A stretch of DNA of 64,000 nt from Marivita lacus (lineage in GTDB: Bacteria > Pseudomonadota > Alphaproteobacteria > Rhodobacterales > Rhodobacteraceae): NCBI RefSeq assembly GCF_014637725.1, contig NZ_BMFC01000001.1:870632-934631 (forward strand). Reading direction: 5' to 3'. Numbering within the stretch: position 1 is the stretch's first letter; each line of letters starts with the position of its first letter. The translations under genes and the position numbers were made by a program. This document shows positions 27,771-36,604 of this stretch, piece after piece. Under the pieces are notes generated by a model. It was not told where the DNA came from and searched no databases. It saw only the letters and a program-made list of their open reading frames with translations.

Positions 27771-28376
27771 ATGATCGACGCCGCACTCCTGCCGTATGTC
27801 AAACGCGCCATAGACCGGCCTGCGCGGATGCTTGTCGCGCGCGGGATCAGTGCAGACCAGATCACGCTTGTGGGTTTCTGCATCGGGCTTTTGGGGGTGC
27901 CGGCGCTGTGGGGAGGACTGTTCTGGGTGGCGCTGCTCTGCCTTGCGCTGAACCGGCTGGCGGACGGTCTGGACGGTGCGGTGGCGCGGCTGACCCGGCC
28001 CACCGATAGGGGCGCATTTCTGGATATTGCGCTGGACTTCATGTTCTACGGCCTGTTCCCGCTGGGATTTGCGCTGCACGACCCCGCCATGAACGCTCTG
28101 CCCGCCGCTGTCCTGATCTGCAGCTTCATCGGCACGGGATCAAGCTTTCTCGCGTTTTCGATCATCGCTGAAAAACGCAGGCTGGCGTCCCGGGAATACC
28201 CCACCAAGGGCATTTATTACCTCGGCGGCTTGACCGAAGGCACAGAGACCATCGCGCTTTTCGTGGCAATGTGCCTGGTCCCGGCTGTGTTTCCCTGGCT
28301 GGCCTACGGTTACGCAGGTCTTTGCGCGATCACCACCCTGACCCGCTGGTGGGCGGGGTGGCGGGTGTTTGACTAG
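27771..28376 (+). CDS. ynjF: CDP-alcohol phosphatidyltransferase family protein (YnjF-like)
   Basis: 201 residues and a membrane protein of about six helices. The catalytic metal motif is visible: D65-x2-D68-G-x2-A-R ... G81-x3-D85-x3-D89. The spacer between AR and the second G is seven residues rather than the usual eight. The ATG at 27771 has GAGG seven bases upstream and aligns with the expected family N-terminus; an upstream ATG at 27735 is less likely. Such enzymes swap CMP of a CDP-alcohol for another alcohol, normally in phospholipid synthesis. Its divergence from ynjBCD copies the enterobacterial ynj neighbourhood, suggesting a shared but unknown pathway. Confidence 0.85.
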   Translation: MIDAALLPYVKRAIDRPARMLVARGISADQITLVGFCIGLLGVPALWGGLFWVALLCLALNRLADGLDGAVARLTRPTDRGAFLDIALDFMFYGLFPLGFALHDPAMNALPAAVLICSFIGTGSSFLAFSIIAEKRRLASREYPTKGIYYLGGLTEGTETIALFVAMCLVPAVFPWLAYGYAGLCAITTLTRWWAGWRVFD

Positions 28377-28454
28377 CGCGCCCTCTTCTCTCCACATTCG
28401 ACGCCACCTCTGCTACACCGTGCGAAAGACCGCGCCGCGCAGAGGACACCGCAC

Positions 28455-29972
28455 ATGACCACACCGAAACCTGTCGTTTTGACCATCCTCGACGGCTGGG
28501 GTCTGCGCGACGATCCTAACGCGAACGCGCCGAAACTGGCCAACACGCCGACGATGGACCACCTGATGGCGACCTGCCCCCATGCAACGCTGATCACGCA
28601 CGGTCCCGATGTGGGCCTGCCCAGCGGACAGATGGGCAATTCCGAGGTCGGGCACACCAATATCGGCGCAGGGCGCGTTGTGGCGATGGATCTGGGGCAG
28701 ATCGACCTGGCCATCGAAGACGGCAGTTTCTTTCAAAACGCTGCGATCCTCGATTTTTCCAAGACGGTCAAGGATGCCGGGGGACGGGCGCATCTGATGG
28801 GTGTGGTCTCGGACGGGGGCGTGCACGGGCATATCAGCCATATCAAGGCGGCAGTGAAGATGCTTGCCGATCAGGGTGTCGACGTGGTGCTGCACGCGAT
28901 CACCGACGGGCGCGACGTGGCGCCCAGTTCGGCCAAGGGGTTCATGCAGGACATGGTCGGCAGCCTGCCCGCGTCCGCCACAATCGGTACGGTGATCGGG
29001 CGCTATTTCGCGATGGACCGTGACACGCGCTGGGACCGCGTCGAACGCGCCTATGACGCGATGATCCGGGGGCAAGGCGTTCCAGTGGATACGGCATTGC
29101 AGGCGGTCGAGCAGGCCTATGCCAAGGGTCAGACCGACGAATTCATCGAGCCCTGCGTGATCGGTGGCTATGCAGGCCTGAGAAAAGGCGACGGGCTTTT
29201 CTGCCTCAACTTCCGCGCCGACCGGGCGCGCGAAATCCTTGCCGCCATTGGTGATCCCGCCTTCGACGGGTTCGAGCGCGGCAGGCCCGACCTGTCCGCG
29301 TTGCTGGGCATGGTGGACTATTCGAGGGCGCATGATGCCTACATGACCACCGCCTACCCCAAGCAGGAGATCAGCAACACGCTGGGCGAGTGGGTCGCCA
29401 AACATGGGCGCACGCAGTACCGGCTGGCCGAGACCGAGAAATACCCGCATGTGACGTTCTTCCTCAACGGTGGGCGGGAAACGCCGGAGGAAGGCGAAGA
29501 CCGCTTCATGCCAAAAAGCCCGAACGTGGCGACCTATGATCTTCAGCCCGAAATGTCGGCTGACGAAGTGACCCAGAAATTCGTCGCGGCGGTCGAGGCG
29601 GGGTATGACCTGATCGTGACCAATTACGCGAACCCCGACATGGTCGGCCACACCGGCGATCTGCAGGCAGCGATCAAGGCATGCGAGGCTGTGGATGCCG
29701 GGCTGGGCAAGGTTCTTGCCGCTGTCGAACAGGCAGGTGGCGCGATGATCGTCACGGCGGATCATGGCAATTGCGAAATGATGGTCGATCCCGACACCGG
29801 CGGGGCACACACGGCGCATACAACAAACCTTGTTCCGGTTGTGCTTTATGGCGGGCCGGATGGTGCAACTTTGGCCAATGGGCGGCTGGCCGATCTCGCA
29901 CCGACGCTGTTGGCGCTCATGGGGTTGCCGCAACCTGATGACATGACAGGACAAAGCCTGATCCGCACATGA
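28455..29972 (+). CDS. gpmI: 2,3-bisphosphoglycerate-independent phosphoglycerate mutase
   Basis: 505 residues, the normal length for GpmI. It interconverts 3- and 2-phosphoglycerate in glycolysis and gluconeogenesis using two metal ions and a phosphoserine intermediate. The nucleophile S63 lies in GQMGNSEVGH. Other metal and substrate motifs seen are VSDGGVHGH, NFRADRARE, NYANPDMVGHTG and TADHGNCE. Its stop overlaps the start of the EnvC-like gene by 4 bases (ATGA), beginning a chain of coupled genes with ctpA and rppH. Linkage of this glycolytic gene to cell-wall genes is common in alphaproteobacteria. Confidence 0.97.
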   Translation: MTTPKPVVLTILDGWGLRDDPNANAPKLANTPTMDHLMATCPHATLITHGPDVGLPSGQMGNSEVGHTNIGAGRVVAMDLGQIDLAIEDGSFFQNAAILDFSKTVKDAGGRAHLMGVVSDGGVHGHISHIKAAVKMLADQGVDVVLHAITDGRDVAPSSAKGFMQDMVGSLPASATIGTVIGRYFAMDRDTRWDRVERAYDAMIRGQGVPVDTALQAVEQAYAKGQTDEFIEPCVIGGYAGLRKGDGLFCLNFRADRAREILAAIGDPAFDGFERGRPDLSALLGMVDYSRAHDAYMTTAYPKQEISNTLGEWVAKHGRTQYRLAETEKYPHVTFFLNGGRETPEEGEDRFMPKSPNVATYDLQPEMSADEVTQKFVAAVEAGYDLIVTNYANPDMVGHTGDLQAAIKACEAVDAGLGKVLAAVEQAGGAMIVTADHGNCEMMVDPDTGGAHTAHTTNLVPVVLYGGPDGATLANGRLADLAPTLLALMGLPQPDDMTGQSLIRT

Positions 29973-31099
29973 GATATCTGGCGCTTCTTCTCTGCCTGAT
30001 TGGCTCATCGCTTTCGGCCCAGACTCCGGCAGAGGCCGCGCGCAGCGCGATGGCGCAACTGGAAGAGGCGACAATTCAGCTGGATGCGGCGGACACTGCG
30101 CGCGACCGGGTGCGGGCGCTGACCGATGCGGTTCAGGCGTTCGAGACCGGGCTGGCCGCGATGCGCGACGGTCTGCGCGCGGCGTCGATCCGGGAAACCG
30201 AGTTGCGCCGCGACCTTGATGCCCGCGATGCCGAAGTGACGCGCCTTTTGGCGGCGCTGTCGTCGCTTGGGCCGGATGCCAGGCCTCAGAATTTCGTCCA
30301 TCCCGACGGGCCGATCGGCGCGGCACGGGCTGGGTTGCTCATGGCGTCCGTCACGCCTGCGCTGTCTGCAGCGGCGTCAGGTCTGCGCTCCGATGTCGAA
30401 GAGGCGACCGTGCTGCGCCAGCTTCAGCAGGAGGCGGCGAACACTCTGCAGACCGGCCTTGCCAACATCCAGACCGCGCGCACCGCGCTGAGCCAGGCGA
30501 TGGCCGACCGCACCGATCTGCCGCGCAAGTTCACCGAAGATCCGGTCAAGACCGCGCTGTTGATCGCCGCGACCGAAACGCTGGACGGTTTCGCGGCGGG
30601 CCTCACCCAGATCTCCGAAAACGAGGCGGATCTCGACCTGCCCGCGGCAAGCGACCGCAAGGGACAATTGCCGCTGCCCGTCGTCGGAGAGATTTTGCGC
30701 CGCGCGGGAGAGATCGACGCGGCAGGTGTGACGCGACCGGGCGTGCTGATTGCGACCCGTCCTCGCGCGCTGGTCACGACACCGACAGCGGCGACAATCC
30801 GCTACCGGGGGCCGTTGCTCGATTACGGGCTGGTCAGCATTCTTGAACCAGAACCGGATATCCTGTTCGTGTTTGCGGGTCTCGACACCGTGTTCGGCGA
30901 GACCGGTCAGGTGCTTCCCCAAGGCAGCCCTGTCGGATTGATGGGCGGTCCCGCAGGAGAAACCGACGATATTCAATCACCATCCGGTGAAAGGGCTGGC
31001 GAAGCGCTGTCCGAAACGCTCTATATAGAAGTCAGATTGGGCGACAGGCCAGAGGACCCCCTCGGGTGGTTCACACAGGATAAGGGAAGGACCGAATGA
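29969..31099 (+). CDS. EnvC-like murein hydrolase activator with degenerate LytM domain
   Basis: 376 residues with a signal peptide ending near SLSAQ. A coiled-coil region rich in Ala, Glu and Arg (about 25-230) is followed by a C-terminal M23/LytM-like domain (about 240-365). The LytM zinc ligands (HxxxD and HxH) are absent, so it should not cut peptidoglycan. As in EnvC and NlpD it probably activates a cell-separation amidase from the periplasm. It overlaps gpmI upstream and ctpA downstream (ATGA at 31096-31099), so the three are one transcription unit. Confidence 0.83.
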   Translation: MRYLALLLCLIGSSLSAQTPAEAARSAMAQLEEATIQLDAADTARDRVRALTDAVQAFETGLAAMRDGLRAASIRETELRRDLDARDAEVTRLLAALSSLGPDARPQNFVHPDGPIGAARAGLLMASVTPALSAAASGLRSDVEEATVLRQLQQEAANTLQTGLANIQTARTALSQAMADRTDLPRKFTEDPVKTALLIAATETLDGFAAGLTQISENEADLDLPAASDRKGQLPLPVVGEILRRAGEIDAAGVTRPGVLIATRPRALVTTPTAATIRYRGPLLDYGLVSILEPEPDILFVFAGLDTVFGETGQVLPQGSPVGLMGGPAGETDDIQSPSGERAGEALSETLYIEVRLGDRPEDPLGWFTQDKGRTE

Positions 31100-32433
31100 A
31101 AAAAGTAGTCATGGCGGCCATGGGCGGCACACTCGCAGGCATCGTGGCCACGACGCAATTCGTGGGTCCGCTGGTCGCGCAGGAAAGCGCCCGCACCACA
31201 AACGTGTATGAACAGCTCGACCTGTTCGGCGACATTTTCGAACGCATCCGCGCGCAATATGTTGAAGAGGTGGATGCAGGCGATCTGATCGAAGCGGCCA
31301 TCGACGGCATGCTCACCTCGCTTGATCCGCATTCCAGCTACCTGTCGCCTGACGACGCGGCAGACATGCGGGTGCAGACGCGGGGCGAGTTCGGTGGTCT
31401 TGGCATCGAGGTCACGCAGGAGGAAGGGTTCGTCAAGGTCGTGTCCCCGATCGACGGCACACCCGCCGATGAAGCCGGGATCGAAGCGGGCGATTTCATC
31501 ACCCATGTCGACGGCACGTCGGTTCTGGGCCTGACACTCGACGATGCGGTGGACCTGATGCGCGGCCCGGTCGGGTCGGAAATCATCATCACCGTTGTCC
31601 GCGAGGGCGAGGCCGAACCGTTCGACGTGTCGATCATTCGTGACACGATCAAGCTGACCGCCGTGCGTACGCGCCTGCAGGGCGAATCCGTGGTTCTGCG
31701 AGTCACCACCTTCAACGATCAGACCTACGCCAACCTCGAAGCTGGGCTGGCCGAACAGATCGAAGCTGCGGGCGGCATGGACAATGTCGAAGGCATCGTT
31801 CTGGACCTGCGCAACAATCCCGGCGGTCTGCTCAACCAGGCGATCCGCGTGAGCGATGCGTTCCTCGAAAAAGGCGAGATCGTCAGCACCCGTGGCCGCA
31901 ATCCCGAAGACGGTGACCGCTACAACGCGACACCGGGGGACCTGGCCGAAGGCAAACCGATTGTCGTGCTGATAAACGGCGGCTCTGCTTCGGCGTCCGA
32001 GATCGTTGCCGGTGCGCTTCAGGATCACCGCCGCGCCATCGTCGTCGGCACCAAGTCGTTCGGCAAGGGGTCGGTCCAGACAGTCATGCCGCTGCGGGGC
32101 GACGGCGCGATGCGCCTGACAACGGCGCGATACTACACCCCGTCCGGCCGGTCGATCCAGTCGCTGGGCGTGTCGCCCGACATCGTCGTGGCGCAGCCGC
32201 GCCGCCCCGAAGCCACCGAAGAGGAAGAGGACACCAACGCCTTCAGCCGTTCGGAGGCCGATCTGCGCGGAAGTCTCGGCAATGACAGCCTGAGCGAGGA
32301 CGAGGTTGAGCAGATCGAAGCCGACCGCGCCAAGGCCGAAGCCGCTGCCGCGCTGCGCGAAGAGGATTACCAGTTGGCCTACGCCATCGACATCCTCAAG
32401 GGCTTGACTGCGCTGCAACCGTCGAACGACTGA
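31096..32433 (+). CDS. ctpA: S41-family carboxy-terminal processing peptidase
   Basis: 445 residues. An N-terminal hydrophobic export segment is followed by a PDZ domain (about 90-170) and a tail-specific protease domain. The catalytic Ser/Lys dyad is S299 (in GGSASASE) and K324 (in KSFGKG), separated by the usual 25 residues. The acidic C-terminal tail is rich in Glu and Ala. It degrades or trims periplasmic proteins, often cell-wall enzymes. Coupling to the EnvC-like gene fits a role in controlling murein hydrolysis. Confidence 0.95.
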   Translation: MKKVVMAAMGGTLAGIVATTQFVGPLVAQESARTTNVYEQLDLFGDIFERIRAQYVEEVDAGDLIEAAIDGMLTSLDPHSSYLSPDDAADMRVQTRGEFGGLGIEVTQEEGFVKVVSPIDGTPADEAGIEAGDFITHVDGTSVLGLTLDDAVDLMRGPVGSEIIITVVREGEAEPFDVSIIRDTIKLTAVRTRLQGESVVLRVTTFNDQTYANLEAGLAEQIEAAGGMDNVEGIVLDLRNNPGGLLNQAIRVSDAFLEKGEIVSTRGRNPEDGDRYNATPGDLAEGKPIVVLINGGSASASEIVAGALQDHRRAIVVGTKSFGKGSVQTVMPLRGDGAMRLTTARYYTPSGRSIQSLGVSPDIVVAQPRRPEATEEEEDTNAFSRSEADLRGSLGNDSLSEDEVEQIEADRAKAEAAAALREEDYQLAYAIDILKGLTALQPSND

Positions 32434-32498
32434 ACGAACTGAACCACTGAGCGGCACAGGGGGCATTCCCTGTGCCGCGATTTTGCAAAGGCCCCATC

Positions 32499-32981
32499 AT
32501 GACTCCCGAAGAGATTGCCCGCCTGCCGTATCGCCCCTGTGTCGGGGTGATGCTGGTGAACCACGACGGGCATGTCTTTGTCGGCCAGCGCATCGACAAT
32601 CCCGGCCCGGCCTGGCAGATGCCGCAGGGCGGTATCGACAAGGGCGAAAGCCCGCGGGACGCGGCCCTGCGCGAATTGTGGGAAGAGACTGGCGTCCTGT
32701 CGAGCCTCGTCAAGATCGAGGCCGAAACCAAGGACTGGATTCCCTACGACCTGCCGCATGACCTTGTCGGCAAGCTCTGGAAGGGGCGCTACCGGGGGCA
32801 GGAGCAGAAATGGTTCCTGATGCGGTTCAAGGGCACCGATGACCAAGTGAACATCGCCACCGAGCATCAGGAGTTCAGCCGCTGGCAGTGGATGGACCCG
32901 AACCAGCTCATCAACAACATCGTGCCGTTCAAGCGCCACGTCTACGACCGCGTCCTGACCGCGTTCAAAGGCCATTTGTGA
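32499..32981 (+). CDS. rppH: RNA pyrophosphohydrolase
   Basis: 160 residues. The full Nudix box is present ([20 protein letters not shown], then TG). RppH removes pyrophosphate from the 5' end of RNAs and so triggers their decay. The ATG at 32499 follows an AAAGG and gives the usual [16 protein letters not shown] start; an upstream ATG would add nine residues. It follows ctpA by 65 bases, and its stop overlaps the next small gene's GTG. No domain beyond Nudix is present. Confidence 0.93.
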   Translation: MTPEEIARLPYRPCVGVMLVNHDGHVFVGQRIDNPGPAWQMPQGGIDKGESPRDAALRELWEETGVLSSLVKIEAETKDWIPYDLPHDLVGKLWKGRYRGQEQKWFLMRFKGTDDQVNIATEHQEFSRWQWMDPNQLINNIVPFKRHVYDRVLTAFKGHL

Positions 32982-33460
32982 CGCGCCTTGGCGTTGTCCT
33001 TGCGGCGCTGATCGCACTCGCGGAACCGGCCTTTGCGCTCAGTTGCGCGGCCCCGGACATTGCCCGAGACTTCGAACGCGCCGCCCAATCCGAAGATACC
33101 TATATCATCGTCAAGGGCGATCTCTTTCTCGACGAAACGGAATTGCCCGACCGGACCGACCAAGGCACGTCGAGGGCCCGCAGCTCGGTGGACATCACGG
33201 GGTGGCTGGCCGGCTATTCCCTGACAAAGGACGGGTTCACCAAGCGGTTCGAGCGGGATGTGATCCTGCGCGTGTCCTGCCTTGGCCCGTGGTGTGGCGG
33301 CATAACCAAGGGTGATCACCTCGCGTTTCTCAGGTTGGAGGACCGTCGCTGGGTGATGCAGATCGCGCCTTGCCCCGGAATGACCCATGCCAATCCGACC
33401 GCCGAGCAGGTACAAAAGGCGCTGGCCTGTTTTCGCGGTGACCGCTGCGCGGCCGGTTAG
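32978..33460 (+). CDS. Small periplasmic protein of unknown function
   Basis: 160 residues. It starts at a GTG overlapping the rppH stop (GTGA) with AAAGG upstream. A signal peptide (about 1-20, ending AEPAFA) precedes a mature domain with six cysteines ([28 protein letters not shown]), suggesting disulfides. I recognise no family with confidence. The frame continues upstream in phase but would overlap rppH heavily, so the GTG is preferred. Its position at the end of the gpmI-envC-ctpA-rppH run points to co-expression only. Confidence 0.75.
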   Translation: MTRLGVVLAALIALAEPAFALSCAAPDIARDFERAAQSEDTYIIVKGDLFLDETELPDRTDQGTSRARSSVDITGWLAGYSLTKDGFTKRFERDVILRVSCLGPWCGGITKGDHLAFLRLEDRRWVMQIAPCPGMTHANPTAEQVQKALACFRGDRCAAG

Positions 33461-33475
33461 GCCGCGCCACCCTGT

Positions 33476-34252
33476 TTACTCCGCTCGAACAGACACGCTT
33501 TGCGCGACGAAATCCGCCTGACCGAAGATGTTGAGAAAGGCAACGCTGGCCGCATCCGCACCGACACCGATCCGCGCAATCGTCTCGGCAGGCGACATCC
33601 CCGTCGCGTCCACAAGATGCCATCCGCCATCGAGATACACTTCGGCCACCGCGTGGAAGTCAGGCGGGGTCACACCCGGCGCGTAGACGCTGGCAAACCG
33701 CGCGGGAATGGTTGCGGCGCGGGCCAATGTCACCAGCACATGCGCGAAATCGCGGCAGATGCCTTGCCGTTGCACAAAACTGTCCAGCGCGGTCGTCTGC
33801 GCATTGCTGACGCCCGGCACATAGCTGAAGGCACCGTAGATCCAGTCTCGGATCGCCGCGATCTGCGCGCCGCCCCTCAGATGCCCGAACTCGGCCGCCA
33901 CGAAGGTCTGAAACTCGTCCGACGGGCAGTAGCGGGATGGCATGAGATAACGCACCGTGTCCCCCGGCAGCAGGTGCAGCGGCACCGCCTCCAAGGTCCG
34001 GACATCCGGCGCGGACCGTGCGATCTGCACCCGCGCGCTGTACGTGCAGCGGAACAGCCCATCGGCCTTCAGCCAGATGCGGTTTCCCAAGGCTTCGTCG
34101 GCGGGAACGCGGGTGAAATCCGGCACATCGAAGAAGTCGATCTGCGAGTCCAGCAGCGTTTGGTCGTCCAGATCCGCCGCCTCGATCTGCAACAACAGGT
34201 CGGTCGGTTGCGACAATTGGTAGGCAAGGTGCACGTCTATGTTCAGGATCAA
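33476..34252 (-). CDS. Transglutaminase-like cysteine peptidase family protein
   Basis: 258 residues. An N-terminal beta-rich domain with YCPSDEF precedes a transglutaminase core. The triad is visible: Cys in RQGICRDFAHV, His in PDFHAVAEVYLDGG, and Asp in WHLVDATG. Bacterial proteins of this type are usually cytoplasmic or periplasmic proteases or amidases of unknown substrate. No signal peptide is seen. It converges on the preceding small periplasmic gene with 15 bases between stops. Confidence 0.88.
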   Translation of the reverse strand: MILNIDVHLAYQLSQPTDLLLQIEAADLDDQTLLDSQIDFFDVPDFTRVPADEALGNRIWLKADGLFRCTYSARVQIARSAPDVRTLEAVPLHLLPGDTVRYLMPSRYCPSDEFQTFVAAEFGHLRGGAQIAAIRDWIYGAFSYVPGVSNAQTTALDSFVQRQGICRDFAHVLVTLARAATIPARFASVYAPGVTPPDFHAVAEVYLDGGWHLVDATGMSPAETIARIGVGADAASVAFLNIFGQADFVAQSVSVRAE

Positions 34253-34312
34253 GGGCCGACTCCGGTATGTCTTCTGGCGATGTAGGCTGCGGCTGCGTCC
34301 GGTACAAACAAT

Positions 34313-35089
34313 CTATGGGTCAAACGCCGCACGGTGACGAATAAACGGTGTCACACTGGGCCTGTCGCATCGCAACTGACCGTTCTGATCGAAATCCGTG
34401 TCGGCGTTGAACCGCAGTCGCGGCCTTGTACCTAACGCCGCCAGCACGCCTGCCTGCGCGTGTAGCGCAGCGTTCAGCCGTTCGGTCAGGTGCACCTTGC
34501 GGTCGCCGCGGTGATAGCCATGCACGCCATGCACCACCACCGGTTCCAGCACATCGAACCCCAGATACCGCAGCGTGTAGGCGGTGGGCCAAAGAAGAAG
34601 GTTGATGTCGCCTTCCTTGCCATCATGCGCGCTCTCGGATGCGTTTGATCCGGTTGTCACGCACATCAGCGCTTGTTTTCCCCGGCGCGTGCCGCTGTCA
34701 AACCTCATGTTGGTATCGTGCAGTGCGCCATGTTGGAACGCGCGGTCGAACCAGCCCTTGAGGATCGCGGGCGGAGCGAACCACCAAAGGGGGAAGTGCA
34801 GGACCAGACGGTCGGCCTGCTTGATCTTGTCGACCTCGATCTGCACATCGCTCGGCGTTGTGCCTGTCCCTGCCGCGCGTTCCTGCGCCTTGAGCGGATC
34901 AAATGCAGTTTTTTCGGGCCAATCGGTGTAATGGTGCACGCCTTCGACCGGGTCGAACCCCATCTGGCACAGATCCGATCGCAAGACCCGATCACCCTGC
35001 GCGCGCGCCGCAGTCTCGGTCGCATCCGACCATGCGCCGTTGAAGGACCGCCGTTCGGGATGTGCCAGCACGACCAGCGTTGTCGGCAT
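34313..35089 (-). CDS. NAD(P)H dehydrogenase (quinone)-like flavodoxin-fold protein
   Basis: 258 residues. The flavodoxin-like fold of the NQO1/MdaB/KefF group is seen from TTLVVLAHPERRSFN at the start, then HFPLWWFAPPAILKGWFDR, and a TTGSNASE turn. Such proteins bind FAD or FMN and reduce quinones or other electrophiles in the cytoplasm. The ATG at 35089 has AAGGA seven bases upstream; an in-frame ATG at 35107 is possible but lacks a site. It appears to be a single-gene unit. Confidence 0.85.
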   Translation of the reverse strand: MPTTLVVLAHPERRSFNGAWSDATETAARAQGDRVLRSDLCQMGFDPVEGVHHYTDWPEKTAFDPLKAQERAAGTGTTPSDVQIEVDKIKQADRLVLHFPLWWFAPPAILKGWFDRAFQHGALHDTNMRFDSGTRRGKQALMCVTTGSNASESAHDGKEGDINLLLWPTAYTLRYLGFDVLEPVVVHGVHGYHRGDRKVHLTERLNAALHAQAGVLAALGTRPRLRFNADTDFDQNGQLRCDRPSVTPFIRHRAAFDP

Positions 35090-35149
35090 ATGCCTATCCT
35101 TGATCAATTGCGCAGGGCGGGTTTTCAGTCAGCCGCACTACGCACCGAA

Positions 35150-36493
35150 TTAGCGCAGTTTGTCGAGGATGTTCAGCGAAGCGTAGCCATCGGGGATATC
35201 TCCGATCGACGTCTGGAACGCCCTGACCGCGTTGATCGTGAGAGGCCCGATCCGACCGTCGATCTTTTGCGTGTCAAAGCCCTTGGCGGTCAGCAGGCGC
35301 TGCATTTCCTTGCGTTCTTCAAAGCTCAGCGCACGGTCCTCGCGCGGCCAGCCCGACCGGATTGGCCCTGCGCCGGTGATCCGGTCGCTCAGATGGCCGA
35401 CCCCGATCACATAGGCATCGGCAGTGTTGTAGCTCTCGATCACGTCGAAATTCTTGAAGATGAGGAACGCGGCCCCGCGCGCGCCTGCAGGCAACAAAAC
35501 CGAGGCCGAACCGTGATCCTGCACGGGCGCACCATCCAGCCCCAGAACACCGATCCGCGCCCAGTCGGAGGGCATGCGCTTGGTGTCGCGGTCGGCCAGC
35601 GTGTAGTCAAAGCCTTCGGGGATCGTGACTTCGACACCCCAGGGCATCCCCTTGATCCACCCGTTCCTTGCGAGGTAGTTGGCGGTCGAGGCCAAGGCAT
35701 CCGCGGGATCTTCAGACCAGATGTCGCGTTTGCCATCGCCGTCGAAATCGACCGCCAGCGATTGATACGAGGTCGGGATGAACTGAGTATGCCCCATCGC
35801 GCCAGCCCAGCTTCCGGTGAAATTGGCGAGGGTGACATCGCCGCTTTGCAGAATCTTCAGTGCTTCGATCAACTGACCCTCAAAGAACGCGCTGCGCCGT
35901 GCGTCATAGGCCAGCGTCGCCAGTGATCCGATCACCGGGTTGGTGCCCCGGAACGTGCCATAGGCGCTTTCCAGCCCCCAGATCGCGACCACCACATCCT
36001 TGTCAACGCCATAGCGCGCTTCGATCCGGTCCAGAAGGGCATCATGTCTGGCCAGCGCTGCCTTGCCGTTGGTGATCCGCGCATCAGACGCGGCACTGTC
36101 GAGATAATCCCAGATCGTCTTGGTGAACTCCGACTGGTTGCGGTCGCGGCGGATCACGTCTGCATCGTATGTCGCGCCGACAAAAGCACGGTCGAACACG
36201 TCGCCGGAAATGCCTTGTTGCACCGCGCGGGTGCGGAAGTCGTTGATCCAGTCAGCGAAGCCCGATTGCGTGGCTGCCGCAACACGGGTTTCGGATATCG
36301 AGGACACGGCGGGCCGCAGGGCAGGGCGCAAGGACATCTGCGGGGCCACGACCGACACCAGCGATACCGCGTTGCGGCTGACCACCGGTTCCGGCAAGGA
36401 CCGGCTGACAGGCCGGGTCGTGCCGTCTGGTGTCTCGGCAAGTGCCGGACCGCTCATCATTGCCAGAACCGAGGCGATCACCCGAATACGCAT
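35150..36493 (-). CDS. Lytic murein transglycosylase, MltB-like, with peptidoglycan-binding domain
   Basis: 447 residues. A signal peptide ends near GPALA. An MltB-type catalytic domain has the catalytic Glu in WGLESAYGTFRG and the substrate groove motif SWAGAMGHTQFIPTSY. A DFDGDGKRDIW calcium-type loop follows. At the C-terminus is a PG_binding_1 domain (about 385-447; TAKGFDTQKIDGRIGPLT). It cleaves glycan strands to anhydro-muropeptides in the periplasm. It lies alone on the minus strand with no coupled neighbour. Confidence 0.93.
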   Translation of the reverse strand: MRIRVIASVLAMMSGPALAETPDGTTRPVSRSLPEPVVSRNAVSLVSVVAPQMSLRPALRPAVSSISETRVAAATQSGFADWINDFRTRAVQQGISGDVFDRAFVGATYDADVIRRDRNQSEFTKTIWDYLDSAASDARITNGKAALARHDALLDRIEARYGVDKDVVVAIWGLESAYGTFRGTNPVIGSLATLAYDARRSAFFEGQLIEALKILQSGDVTLANFTGSWAGAMGHTQFIPTSYQSLAVDFDGDGKRDIWSEDPADALASTANYLARNGWIKGMPWGVEVTIPEGFDYTLADRDTKRMPSDWARIGVLGLDGAPVQDHGSASVLLPAGARGAAFLIFKNFDVIESYNTADAYVIGVGHLSDRITGAGPIRSGWPREDRALSFEERKEMQRLLTAKGFDTQKIDGRIGPLTINAVRAFQTSIGDIPDGYASLNILDKLR

Positions 36494-36604
36494 GTCTCTG
36501 CTTCCTGCTGCCTGTGTCCGTTTGCCCGAACTTGTCAGCAGACTAGCGCGAAAGCGGTGTCTTGCGAAGCGATCAAAAGCGATCAGGCAATCTCCTGCCG
36601 TGTG

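Noticed and set aside
28413-30326. 637-codon open frame opposite gpmI and the EnvC-like gene
   Set aside because: GpmI motifs are unambiguous on the + strand; the minus frame has no recognisable domain.
35098-35105. TTGATCAA palindrome before the quinone reductase-like gene as an FNR-type box
   Set aside because: The half-sites lack the 4-base spacer of TTGAT-N4-ATCAA, so it does not fit the FNR consensus.
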